Assembly (NCBI GenBank): GCA_022385805.1
Contig: MU277681.1
Span: forward strand, 258,160 to 322,159
Direction: 5' to 3'
Length of the DNA stretch: 64,000 bases
DNA from: Pilatotrama ljubarskyi
Lineage: Eukaryota; Basidiomycota; Agaricomycetes; Polyporales; Polyporaceae
Part shown: positions 35,014-47,512 of the stretch, in pieces
How the letters are laid out: each line of letters starts with the position of its first letter
How positions within the stretch are numbered: position 1 is the stretch's first letter
The notes under the pieces: model-generated
Databases searched by the model: none
Told to the model about the DNA's origin: nothing
Seen by the model: the letters and a program-made list of their open reading frames with translations, nothing else
Position numbers and translations under genes: made by a program

Positions 35014-35882
35014 ATGGCCCGCCACCCGCTCATTGGCAAGCCCGCTCCTCCGATCTCGCTCCCCGGTGCCGACGGAGAGACGTACACGCTGACGCCGGGC
35101 GAGAAGGGCGTCCCGGTCGCGCTGTTCTTCTATCCCAAGTCAGGTATGTCATACGGCGTTTGCGATGTGCAGGCTGTGCGTGCGTTCCTCATGTACGTCC
35201 GCGCGGGATGCAGGATCGTTCGGCTGCACGAAGGAGGCATGCCAGTTCCGCGACGCTCTTGCCGGTACGTCCTTTACGAGATTGCGTGTGTGAGGGTGTG
35301 AGGGATGCGAGGGGCCCGGCGCGTGTGCGTAGAGAACGACCTCTTCAAGAGGACGAAGGTGGACATCGTCGGCATTAGCTCCGACCCCGTGGACAAACAG
35401 AAGGAATTCGTCGAGAAGCAGAAGCTGACGGTGAGCACTCAGTCGTGATTCTTCCTCCACCCCATCTCGGACGAAGGACTCTCATGCGGGCGCACAGTAC
35501 CCGGTGCTTAGCGATGCGAAGGGCGAGGCCCGCAAGGCCTACCACGTTGGCAAGGGTCTTCTCGGCCTCGCAGAGACGGCCCGCGTGACGTTTGTCATTG
35601 ATTCCAAGGGTGTCGTGAAGTGAGCTAGCCAGCGATTCCCCGCATCTCGCGGATGCTGACTGAGCACGTAGGGACGTGCTTGACACGACCCTCAACTACA
35701 ACGCCCACGTTAAGTTTGTGACCAAGTGTCTGGACAAGCTCGAGGCGGAGGAGAAGAAGGCTGCAGAAGCTCCCACCGGTACCGCAGTCGAGGGAACCAC
35801 TCCTGCGGCTGCCAACGCAGCCGTCCCGGAGGGCAAGACCACCGAGGAGCTTGGTAGGGCTGCGGAGGGTGTTGAGGCGTGA
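35014..35882 (+). CDS. PrxQ/Bcp-type peroxiredoxin (Dot5-like)
   Basis: A thiol peroxidase that reduces hydrogen peroxide and alkyl hydroperoxides using thioredoxin. Five exons (35014-35143, 35214-35264, 35333-35430, 35498-35619, 35672-35882) give 203 residues. The second exon carries GSFGCTKEACQFRD: Cys48 is the peroxidatic residue and Cys53, five residues on, is the resolving residue of the PrxQ subgroup. Other blocks are VDIVGISSDP, KLTYPVLSDAKGEARKAY and RVTFVIDSKGVVKDVLD. The last ~45 residues form an Ala/Glu/Thr-rich tail not needed for the fold. Yeast Dot5 is a nuclear member of the same group, but no clear nuclear signal is seen here. The gene converges on Tim9. Confidence 0.92.
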
Positions 35883-36249
35883 GCGATTGAATGTCCCTTG
35901 CCTTCCTGTTTGAGTCCATTTGTCGTGGCGCGCTTCATCTCCCGTTCTACCTTACCTACTCGTATAGTCGTATAATTGTCATGGCCATCGTTGATTGAGC
36001 GTCCCCACGCGAAGTGAGGCCTATATCTTGTCTGGGATGGATCCGGGGCAAGCGGAGGTAATCAAGCTGTCGCCCGCAGTGCCTGCCGCAGAACCCCTTG
36101 ACGGAAGTGGGACTTCACTTGTGTCACTGAGAAGCATCCGCACAGCCGCAGAAGTTGGAGTGAGGTGATTATATGACGGGATTATACGCTCGAGCACGGA
36201 AAGCTATACGATACAGACAGGGAACGTGGGTGTGTTGTGGACGGGCGCG
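35883..36249. other. Convergent 3' intergenic region
   Basis: 367 bp between the stop codons of the peroxiredoxin and Tim9 genes. Only 3' untranslated sequence is expected; nothing else is seen. Confidence 0.5.
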
Positions 36250-36708
36250 TCACTTGTTCATGCCGTTGCCCATCATTTCTAACCCGGGGCGGTGAGATGT
36301 GGTACTAGAATTGCACTACGCGAGGACTACATACCGGCGTTATGCTCGGCGAACCGCGCCCCCACCCGCTCGGAGTGCTTCAGGAACTTGTCAGTGCAGT
36401 TGAGGACGCATTGCTCCTGAGGCAGCGCCGATAAATGTGGTCAGATCATCAGTTGTTGGACGCAAAGGGCCCCGGTACGTACCTCTTTTGATGAGAGGGC
36501 CTTGCTCGTAAAGTCGTTGCAGCACGAGTTGAAGCAGCGCTCGACGAGGCTCGAGTACATGCGCATGAAGTCTTGCATCTGCCACCGCACGTATCGTCAT
36601 GAGTCTCGCGGTCGTTGCGGTGTCACAGGCAGCCAAACGGACCTGCTTGCGCTCGATAACGCGGGTCATGTGGGCCTGCTCGGCCGAGCTCATCTGAGAG
36701 AAATCCAT
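36250..36708 (-). CDS. TIM9: Mitochondrial import chaperone Tim9
   Basis: Tim9 forms a ring with Tim10 in the intermembrane space and escorts hydrophobic carrier precursors to TIM22. Four exons (36643-36708, 36483-36578, 36335-36416, 36250-36278) give 90 residues, the usual size. The sequence begins [17 protein letters not shown]. The twin CX3C motifs are CFNSC (Cys37, Cys41) and CVLNC (Cys57, Cys61), which form the two disulfides after import by the Mia40 pathway. [16 protein letters not shown] and [11 protein letters not shown] are typical of Tim9 as opposed to Tim10. The last exon is only 29 bp. The gene is divergent from DAHP synthase. Confidence 0.95.
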
Positions 36709-37074
36709 GGCGAGGAGAGTGCGGGTGCGAGCGAGCGAGAGCGGGCGGGAGAACGTGTAGCGGAAAGCGTCGACAGCAGCAGCAGCGTAGTCGCCGGCGC
36801 CTAAACCTCGGAGGTGATTTTGGGACATGTTCGCCACGTGCGCCGGTCTGCAAATGCGATCGGTCGGATTCTGCGGCACGGGCGCCTACTCTGACTCGAA
36901 ATCCGACCTCATCGCTCCGGCCCCAGCTCACTTCACTCCTTCTCCGTACGCCCACCTTCCGCCCTCGCTTTTTGGCTACGTTCTCGACCAGAAGAATCGG
37001 CTCGTACACGGCCCAGGACGTCAGAGCTGTACATCATCTATCAGCGTCTACCATCGCCTTCGCCCGACAGTGAG

Positions 37075-37085
37075 TGTATATAAAC
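37075..37085 (+). promoter_or_regulatory. TATA element upstream of DAHP synthase
   Basis: TGTATATAAAC lies about 125 bp before the DAHP synthase ATG in the divergent Tim9/DAHP synthase promoter region. It is a good match to TATAWAA in a fitting position. Confidence 0.55.
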
Positions 37086-37209
37086 GTCTCGACTGCACAG
37101 GAGGAGTCCTCACCGAAGTCTTTCCTGTGCACCCCGCCATCCAAATATTTGAAATCGCTGCGCATTCCGCAACCAACAACCTTCTTCGACCCCATCCGCA
37201 GTGTCCGAT

Positions 37210-38722
<1,513 letters not shown>

Positions 38723-38937
38723 ATCTGCGGCCGTTCCTGTATCGCATAGAGGGATCTGTATAGCTATCTTTTTGCTTTGTATCTCTACCACCACGGACAT
38801 CTTCGTCTTCGCAATGCATCGTTTTGACTACACCATTATCTCGGTCGGATGCGTCAAGCGAACTGTTGAGCTGCGACGAACTGCAGCAGCCACAAAGAAT
38901 TTGCCTCCGAGAACGCGGTTGCCGCCGGCAATGGGCC

Positions 38938-38944
38938 TATAAAA
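38938..38944 (+). promoter_or_regulatory. TATA box upstream of the Mor2/Tao3 gene
   Basis: TATAAAA about 206 bp before the ATG at 39144. This is a perfect core match, but its use is inferred from position. Confidence 0.5.
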
Positions 38945-39143
38945 CCACGGGCGCCTACGTGCGTTGCAGGAAGACTAGCACAGGATCTGGGCCGGCTGCC
39001 CTTGCTTGTCGACGGCTACGCTCTCCTCCGTCCGCCTTCTGGTCTGGTACATCTCGCGGAGGCTCAGCGTGGCTTCATACACCTCTTCTTCCTCTTTCTT
39101 GGTGTAGGGATCATTCCCTCTTCGTGGGGTCGAATAACGAACC

Positions 39144-42100
39144 ATGGGCTCGGACGGGATGCAGATCACAATACCCGGTACGTCAATTAGCACGCCCCGT
39201 CGCCGGCCATCCGTCTGAACGTCCCACTCTCCGCTGTCTGACAAACCTGCACGCCGTGAACAGATTTCACCGACGATGACGAGACGTTCCGCTCGACGCC
39301 CTTGTTCGGGCGGCCGCAACAGACCAGCATGTGGGGGAACGCGGGCAGCAGCTCGGGACTGGACTCGCCGACGATCCTCACGCCTCAAGCCATGAGCGAG
39401 CGGCCAGGCGGGTCGTACTTCCACGCGCGCGGCGACTCCATCGCCTCGCAGGACTCGGGTCAGTCCGTGCCCTACACCAGCAGCGGCCCCCTGCCTACGC
39501 CGCGGAAAGCGTCCAAGACGGCGCCGTTCACGCACTCGACGCAGTCCTCCGTCGCGACGACGAGCAGCTCGCCGTTCACCAAGAAGTCCTCGTTCGCATC
39601 ACTCCGGAACGCCTTTAAGAGTGCGAAGAGCACTGAGGTGCCCCCGCCCATGCCCCCGCTCGACGTCCAGGCGTACCCTGCGCTGAAGAACCCGTTCAAC
39701 CGCTCGACCTCCTCGCTCGCTCAGCTCCCCCCGGGTCCTTCACGACAAGCCACGATGAATGCTAGCCCGCCCCAATTCAGACCCGCCACGCCCGGGGGAG
39801 GTGACGGGCGGGCGAAGACGCCGAAGTCGAGAGACTATACGCGATCACAACATTCGCATTCTGGGTCTTTGTTCTACAACTCGGACACAGGCAGCGACCA
39901 TGGCCACGGGCACTACCCGTTCTCCTCGTCGCCACCGCCAGTGCCGCCTATGCCGAATGCCTTCGGGGGCCACGCAGATGACGCAGGGTCGTTCTCGGAC
40001 GCTGAGGACAAGATCGCGCTCGACCCGAAGACGCCCGCAGAATTCGCGCTGCATGCGATATTCTTGCGCTTCGCTGCATCCGCGGAATCGCACATTAACG
40101 AGTTCCTACGTCTCCCATTGGTGCGTTCGAATTTCTTACACGAGAACCACACTGACGCTCCGTGCAGGATCGCGAACCGTACCTCGAGGATTACATGGGT
40201 CCCGGCGTCGATGAGAAATTCGACGACATGCTGTCGTCGCTGGGAAAGGTGGCCCAACGAAACGCGAAGCCTGTCGTCGACTCTGTAATGCGCTGGCGGA
40301 AGAGCCAGAACGACCCCGCCACTCAAGACCTGCTCCGCCATCATCTCTCGCAATCGCCGTCCGCGCCCCGAGCGCTCCGCATGCCCGACGTTCCCCAGGC
40401 GCTGAACGAGCGAAAATGGCTCGCGTCCATCTACATCATGTGTCGCGCGCTCATCGCCGTGGCACGGTCCATCTCGAAAGACGGCCTGCCGGAGGCGGTA
40501 GGCCATAGCTTGGAGGAGCTGACGTTTGAGCAGTTCAAGAGGCACGATCCGAAGCTGACGATGCAGTCGGCCAACTACCGGTGCATCGCGGATCTGCAAG
40601 CGGCGCTGTTGGGACACCTCGCTGAGATCCGGTGCGCGGGATACATCACATTTCCTGGCAGATATCATGGCTAACGTGGAACAGCTTCGAGAGCGTCACC
40701 GACAGGTTCTTGACTGAGCTAGGTCCGATTGCTGCTGGTCAGGTAGCGAAGGATGCGGACATGAGATATGAGAACCTGGTGAAGGGCCTGAAGCACATTC
40801 ACATCAAGGTAGGGTCTCCTCAGTTGCTATCTCGAACAACCATGCAGAAATATCTGTAGGTGTGGCCCCCAGAGCGATTTGAGGAGGGCGCGGACTTTCT
40901 GGTCTCCTTGTCGAAGGTCTTCGAGAACGCGCACGGAAACCGTCTCAAGACGATTTTCGCCGAGACGTTGGTCCAATTGTTGCATCCAATTGGAAAGGTA
41001 GGAATATCGGACACGAAGCTGGGAACACTCCCTGATACTTTTATGAAGACTGCGCAGGCCGAAGTTAATCACCCAGAATGGGCGAAAGCCATCGAGGTAA
41101 TATATCCCAAAGCGCGGGATATGAGCGCGAAGCCTCGATATTGGCAGGTGGCCTATCCTCTCGCTGTTACCGCGCTCTGCGTGGCTCCGCATGAGTACTT
41201 CCTGCGCAACTGGTCAGCTTGCTTTGAAGCTGGTCTCGGCAAGCTGAAGGTACGCACTCTGCCGTCGTTACTTGAGTATGTTACCGACCTCCTTCTGCAG
41301 GAAAAGGTGCACCGGATTACCGTACTGAATGGCATGATGCGGCTGCTGTGGACCTACTTGTACCGCTGCCACGAGCCAGCGTCCACGGCCTCTGCCAAAC
41401 TGGACGGAGTCTTCAAGCACTTCTTCCCTCCCAATCGCCTTGCGATCAACCCTCAGGAGGAGCACTTGCAACCCTTCACCTACATGGTGCATTTCGCCCT
41501 GTCGCGCCATTTCGATGTCGGAAGCGAACTATGCCTCGATCTCCTGCAGGAGCGTGCGGTGAACTCCCAGACGTCTCAGATCTCGCACGTCCTCGCGCCC
41601 GAGCGGATGACCATAGCCACCCAAGCGATCCTACTTTCTCTGCATCTCATCGAGCGAGAAGAACCCATCCCATCTTGGCCGTCAAGCGGTGACTTCACGA
41701 GTATACCATCTTGGGAGGACTACCCGTCCTCCTCTGGCGTCCTGCCCGCGTCCATCGCGTCGAAACCCAGCTGGACGGACTTCCTAGACCGAGCGACGTT
41801 GTGCCTCACTACTGTTGCTGTAGCCTGCTTCCAATCCGTCGGAAAGTGGTCCGTTCTCGATGACCAGTGGACCTCGTCACGTCTGGGGCCCGCCTACGAG
41901 GAGACGCACAACTACATCATACGCCATCACCAAGAAGGCTCTGTGGCGTACTCGGACCAGTACTCTCCGCAGATCAGCATACTACAGGTCATCTACCAGT
42001 CCTGGCCTCGCTTTCTCCACTCCTCGCTCTCCTTGGACGACGCATTCGACATGCTTATTCGAGGTGTCATCCATATTGAGCCCGCCGTCGGGGAAGCCGC

Positions 42101-45100
42101 AACGTTCGCACTTCAGCGGTTCATGGCGGACGCCGCTCATGCTTCCATCGTCCTCTCCCGTTTCTCTGCGTATCTCTTCAGCACCACTTCCATCGCCCAG
42201 GAAGGCTTCGGAATGCGGCTTCCTGTTGAATGCACCCGCCTTGTCAACCTCTGGATAAGCTTTGTCGACCGCTGGATCCATGAGACTGTACAGCGGCCGC
42301 CTCAGTCCTGGTCTCAAGGAGAATTGGACAAAGTGATCACACGTGTGGAGGAGATCGAAACTGGAGCCCTCTTCCTGCTCGCGCACCGCAAACCGTCTGC
42401 TTACACTGCGGGGGTGAAAGCGATCCGTCTCCTGAAGGTCCTGATGGAACATATGAGCCCGGAACCGTCCACTCCGGCCTCCAACAAGCCTCACGAGCTC
42501 TTCGCCTTCATTCACGGACTCTCCGAAGACGGATCGCCTGATGCGTTCTTCCGTGGCTTGGATGACGTTCTCGAACCTGACGAGGCTGCGAGACTAGCGC
42601 AGTGGCGACAGTCAACTCGTCCTGACAAGCTCGTCCGGCTAGCGGACAGCGAGCACTCCATCGACCGGGTGCTCTGGAGGCACGTCTACCCTCTATTCGT
42701 CCAGACCTACATGGATCATGCGCCATCCATCGGGACTACTCTCAGGGAGAAATTCGTGACCGCTGCCGCCCGCGGTGCCTCTTTCATGCAGCAGCTCTCA
42801 GGAGTGAACTCTCGGCTACCTACTAATGTTCCCCAGCGCACAGGATCGTCTGGTGATCGCGATGGCGCTCGCCTTGTCGCGGATAACAGGGATTTGATCA
42901 ATCAATGGCACCTATGGCTCAAACTCATCTGTGCTACTGCGCTGGTCTCCGACTCCAGACCCGCGCTAGGTGGGATACGGGACCACTCTCGTGCACGTTC
43001 GGACACAGACTTTGGCCCTGAGCAGATGCAAACCACCCATGACCTATTCTGGGCGCTCAGTAGGTTCCTCGACTCCGACTTCACCATCTTCCGCGACCTG
43101 GCTGTGTCTTGTATCAGCTCCTTCCCCGCGAATGGTTACGCGCAATTACTGGAGGATCTGAGCAAGTTGCAGTCCCGCCAACACTACGACGATCCGCGCG
43201 CCAAGGGCGCCATCGCGACGCCTATGATCGGACGGGCTCGTAGGCAGGAACGTTTCCATACTGCAGTCGCGCGCATCTATTTCTTGACCGCGCACTCCCT
43301 GCAAGATCAGCGCTCCTCCGGTCGACAGGCCGCGCTCACATATGTCCTGAAGTATGTGCGGAGAATGCAGGAGTTCCTCACATCGTCCGACAACCGCGAT
43401 CGCTTCTCCATGCAACGTCTACGGCGGTACTTCTGCGGTACCATCGAGCGGCTCTTCGATGCCTTGGCAACTCTGAAGGACTCTGATCGCTTCATCCCCC
43501 ACAACTTGCATCTCGCGTTATATACCATGTGCGAAGAGTGGTGTCAGCTCGGCAAGCAATCCGAGGATGTGAAGAGGCGCCTAGTGCACATGCAAACCAT
43601 GGCTGCGAAGTCTTACAGTGATCCAGCCAGTCAGGCGGAGATCATCCAAGTCTTCCAGACAGAGACCCGAGCGTTGTCGCACGCCGCAATTGGTGCCATG
43701 GCCGCGCTTTGTGTGAGTGCTGTTCTGGTGGACGCTTGCGCGGAGAGCTGACCATCTCCTGCAGCAAAAGGCGTTCTTCCCTCCCGACATCGAGTCCAAC
43801 TCCCCGACAGACCGTCAAGCGCTAGATTCCCTCAAGCCTCTCCAGGTTGGTCCTACCCTCGATCGATTGACTGCTATCATGGCCTCTTTCCACGAACCTG
43901 TCCAGGCCGCCGGCAAGTGAGTACGGTGCGGTCATAACGTGTGGTGCATACGGGCTGAGCTATCCTGCAGGAAAGCGCTGCGATCCTTGCTGTGCTACAG
44001 TCGCTGCAGTGCAACTTTCCTCGACGAATGTCTGCGGAGGGCTTTCGTCACTTCGCGAGAGCTCGACACAAGCAATGCGCGGTTCTTCGAAGTTGTCGCG
44101 GACGCCGTTTGCACCGGCAACGCTACTGCTTTCAACTTCGCGCAGATCGTATGTCTTGGGCTGTCCAACCTCTGCCACCCTCTCCTCGAGATACGACGCC
44201 AGGCGTTCAATATGCTTGAATTGGTCCACGAGCAGGCGATGGGCATGATCCCGTTATCGCAATACGAGGCCGCCGTAGGGAGCTCAGCACCCAGCACATA
44301 TCTCCACGCTCATCGACTCATATCGGACGTCCTCGCAGGGGAACATCCTGATCATGCGATCAAGGTCTTAGCGCAACTGGCAGACTGGCTCCCTAGAGTC
44401 TTCGACAATCGTTCCGAGCGCGGGGTCCTCTTACTTTTGCAGAGTCTCGAGTATTGGGTCCCCAACATCGATCTCATGAACGACGAGAGGTCAGGCCTCT
44501 CGAGTGAAGGTCGCTTGACGATCTACCACCTAATGGCGCTCACGCTGCGGTATGCCGAGTCGTACGCGGAGCAAGTTCTGGTTCTCTGGACACGTCTCGT
44601 GGACGCGCCGAACCAATCGAACGGGCATGCTGTCATCCGTTTCCTCCTGGAGCAATCGCACAAGGTCGGTAGCACCATCTTCATCAGCTGCGCTGCCAAG
44701 ATAGTCGCATGCCTATCGCAGAGCGCTGTTGGCCGGCAAATGGTTGAGGAACTCTGTAGCGTGGTGGAGCCCGCGCGCATGTTGCCCAGCATAGAGCACA
44801 AACTGGCGCATCCTAACGACGAAGATCTGGAGCTCTGGTCGGATCTGGACATCCTCTTCTCCGAGAAGCCCAGGTTGTCTCTCGGCGTCGCCCAATTTGC
44901 CCTGCTCTTCCTGTCCGAGACTGCCCTTGAGCGATATTGGGAATTCCAAGACCAACTTCCAGTTCTGTTCCACGCGCTGTTCATGCACCTCGACCATCGC
45001 CAACCGTTCTTGCAGCAACGGTCTCGTCACATGCTCTTCCAGCTGCTTCGTTCTTGTCTCACTGGGTACGACGAACTGCCTGATCGGTCGATGTATCGAT

Positions 45101-46953
45101 CTCGCCCCGAGCTCAAAGCGGTAATTCAGAACCTGGAGAAGGAGGTAGAGGCCCGGCTGTGGAGGGACGACGAGAGCGGCCCAGAGATAGAGGAGAAGAT
45201 GCGGTGGTTTGGCAACGCCGTCCTCAACCTCGTAGAGCCGCTGCACCCGAAGCTCTCAGAGCAGTGGGGTACACTGGCATTGAACTGGGGGACCGCGTGT
45301 TCGATTCGACCGGTCGCATTTCGATCTCTCCAGCTGTACCGCGCCTTGACGCCTCGCATTGGGCCGACTCACGTGGGGATGCTCTTGGGACGGCTCGCGA
45401 ATACCATCGCGGACGATGACCTCGCGATACAGAGCTTCAACGTCGAGATCATGTCTACCTTGACCGCTCTCGCGTGTTCAAGCGATCTCGATGCTTCGCA
45501 ACTTCCACAACTCTTCTGGTGTGCGGTTGCATGTCTATCCACAACGGTTGAGGCCGAGTTCCTCCACGCTCTTCGTCTGCTTGATGCCGTGTTGACGCGG
45601 GTTGACCTCAACGATCCGGACACGACCGAGCTCCTCTTCGCTTACATGCCGGCCAACTGGACCGGTTCAGGCTCGCTTCAATCCAGCCTGCTCATCGGGC
45701 TGCGCTCATCCGTCACTTCAGACCTCACCTTGAAACTGCTACAGCGCCTTGCGAAAATTGGCGATGCTAGGCTCATAGATCCGTCGGAAGGCCGAGTTCG
45801 GGACCTATACACGCTATCGCTACCGTGGTGCCTCCATGCCATGACTGAGGATAGCAGGGACGAATGTCTGCAGGAGTTCGCGTTAGACATCAGTCGGCTG
45901 GCTGAAGAAGAGGAGCGGCCGAGCGTCCAACGAATCATGACTTCTTTCGCCAAAGGACGTTTCCGCACGAAAGACGACTTCCTCCGTCAATCTGTCGCAA
46001 GCCTGCGAGAGCACTACGGCGTCGACCACTGGACCGAGGTTATTACACTCCTCATGGGCCTCGTCCTGAACAACCAGCGCTGGCTCCAAGTACAGACGAT
46101 GCAGATCCTGAAGGTCCTCTTTCAACAGCGCGAGACGAAGAGCCAGGTCGATCTCCTCGGCTCCGAGCTGCTCATGCCCCTTCTTCGCCTGCTAGAGACA
46201 GACCTCGCCGCTCAGGCACTCGACGTATTGGACGAGCCGATGCAGATTTCCGGCGGGCCCGCAGCCAAGCACGTCCTGCGGATGAGCCTGCACCATCACC
46301 TGCGCGCAAGCCCCAGGGATGTCGAATCCTTCGCAGAAGTCTTTGGCATCCCGGAACCGTCCGGATGGTGTGTACCTCGCACAGAGACGCGTCGAGAGGA
46401 ATGTCGCGCCAACGTTGTCGCCGTATTCGACCTCGGCAAGGGCAATCTGCGCCCGTCGCGCATCGATTTCCAGCCAGACGACGAGCTCGCGCTCGTCCTT
46501 GGCCGAGGTCAGGGATCACTTGCGGTTCAATCCGATGACGACCTGGGCAAGATGGTGCAGAACCTGCATGAATTGAGCACCTTCTTCCAAGAAGAGCCTT
46601 CCGAGGACTCGACCGGCAGCAGCGACGGGCCTCGTACCGATGGTCACGACGCCGCGGACGGAGTACCGCATCGTCAATTGGAGGCGCGCGTTATGGCAAT
46701 CCTGGCTAAATCAGCCGAGTCAAGGGATAGGGACGTGCCCCCGACGCCGTTCGTCGACGTCTTCAGCGTTGGTGGCGGCGGGACCGTTATGAGGAACGGA
46801 AATGGACTGTCACCGACGTACGAGGAGGACTCTGAAGACGAGTCTGACTCGGACACCGAGTCAGACCTGTTCGAATACGATTCTCCCAGCTTCGCGCGAT
46901 TCATGAATCCTGGCGGGCCCCAGTCGGGAGCTCTTGCGCATAGCACTTATTGA
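39144..46953 (+). CDS. Mor2/Tao3/Furry cell morphogenesis scaffold
   Basis: Furry-family proteins are giant HEAT-like scaffolds of the RAM/MOR pathway that link Mob2-NDR kinase to polarised growth. Nine exons (39144-39177, 39264-40120, 40168-40631, 40685-40808, 40860-40997, 41058-41249, 41301-43712, 43765-43916, 43971-46953) sum to 2451 residues. The first ~255 residues are a Ser/Pro-rich disordered head. The Mor2-PAG1 N-terminal domain follows with HINEFLRLPLDREPYLEDYM, PVVDSVMRWRKSQ, HPEWAKAIEVIYPKARDM and RITVLNGMMRLLWTYLYRC. The long middle holds further helical-repeat segments, and the C-terminal region has FSVGGGGTV and an acidic tail. Two introns (40998-41057, 41250-41300) lack stops and keep frame, so retention would add ~20 and 17 residues. 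Exon 1 encodes only 11 residues; the ATG at 39144 was chosen because it splices cleanly to the domain-bearing frame. Confidence 0.93.
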
Positions 46954-47512
46954 TCCTGTTCAGTCTCGAGATGCTCCTGGGCTTGATCTCTTCTCTCTTA
47001 ACCTCTCATAGATCTCACTTCTGCTTCCCTTCGTCATTTCACTCTTGTTTAGGTTTATTCTGCAGATCCTGGAAAGCTATCATAATTGTAGATTAAGAGG
47101 CTCGCGTCGGTAATGTATCGCATGTTTGTACGAGTATATATGGCCACATCCTGAGTTCATAGTAGACTCGAAGCTAAGATGTTTCCGAACAATTCACAGT
47201 GGTGGATCAGGCCTTGGGAACCAGAGGAAGATCAGCTACATCCCTGCCACGTGACGAGCCTCCAGCTTCGACATGAGCCGCCACCCCAGGTTTTCTTCGC
47301 GCTCATCTTCCAGTCGAAGTCAAGGCTCGACGACCTGAGTAGTGCGTACATGGATGCCATATGCCAATATGACGATTGTGTGCTGGGCTACCGCAGGTAG
47401 TCCTCCTCCACTCCGCGAGCTCACACTCATCCTCTGCGGCCGCCTAGGGGAAACAAGGCAGCACATGAATGGGCAGACGCCTGCGTAACTTGAAAGTCCG
47501 ATGTCAAAAACA
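46954..47512. other. Intergenic region between convergent genes
   Basis: About 560 bp between the Mor2/Tao3 stop and the end of the next minus-strand gene. A 73-codon plus-strand frame at 47179-47400 starts with ATG but has no motif, and it is probably chance. Confidence 0.45.

Noticed and set aside
41982..42515. 177-codon minus-strand frame inside the Mor2/Tao3 gene
   Set aside because: Antisense shadow of a well-supported exon, with no family motif.
47179..47400. 73-codon ATG frame after the Mor2/Tao3 gene
   Set aside because: No motif, no splice partner, and it sits between two convergent gene ends where untranslated sequence is expected.
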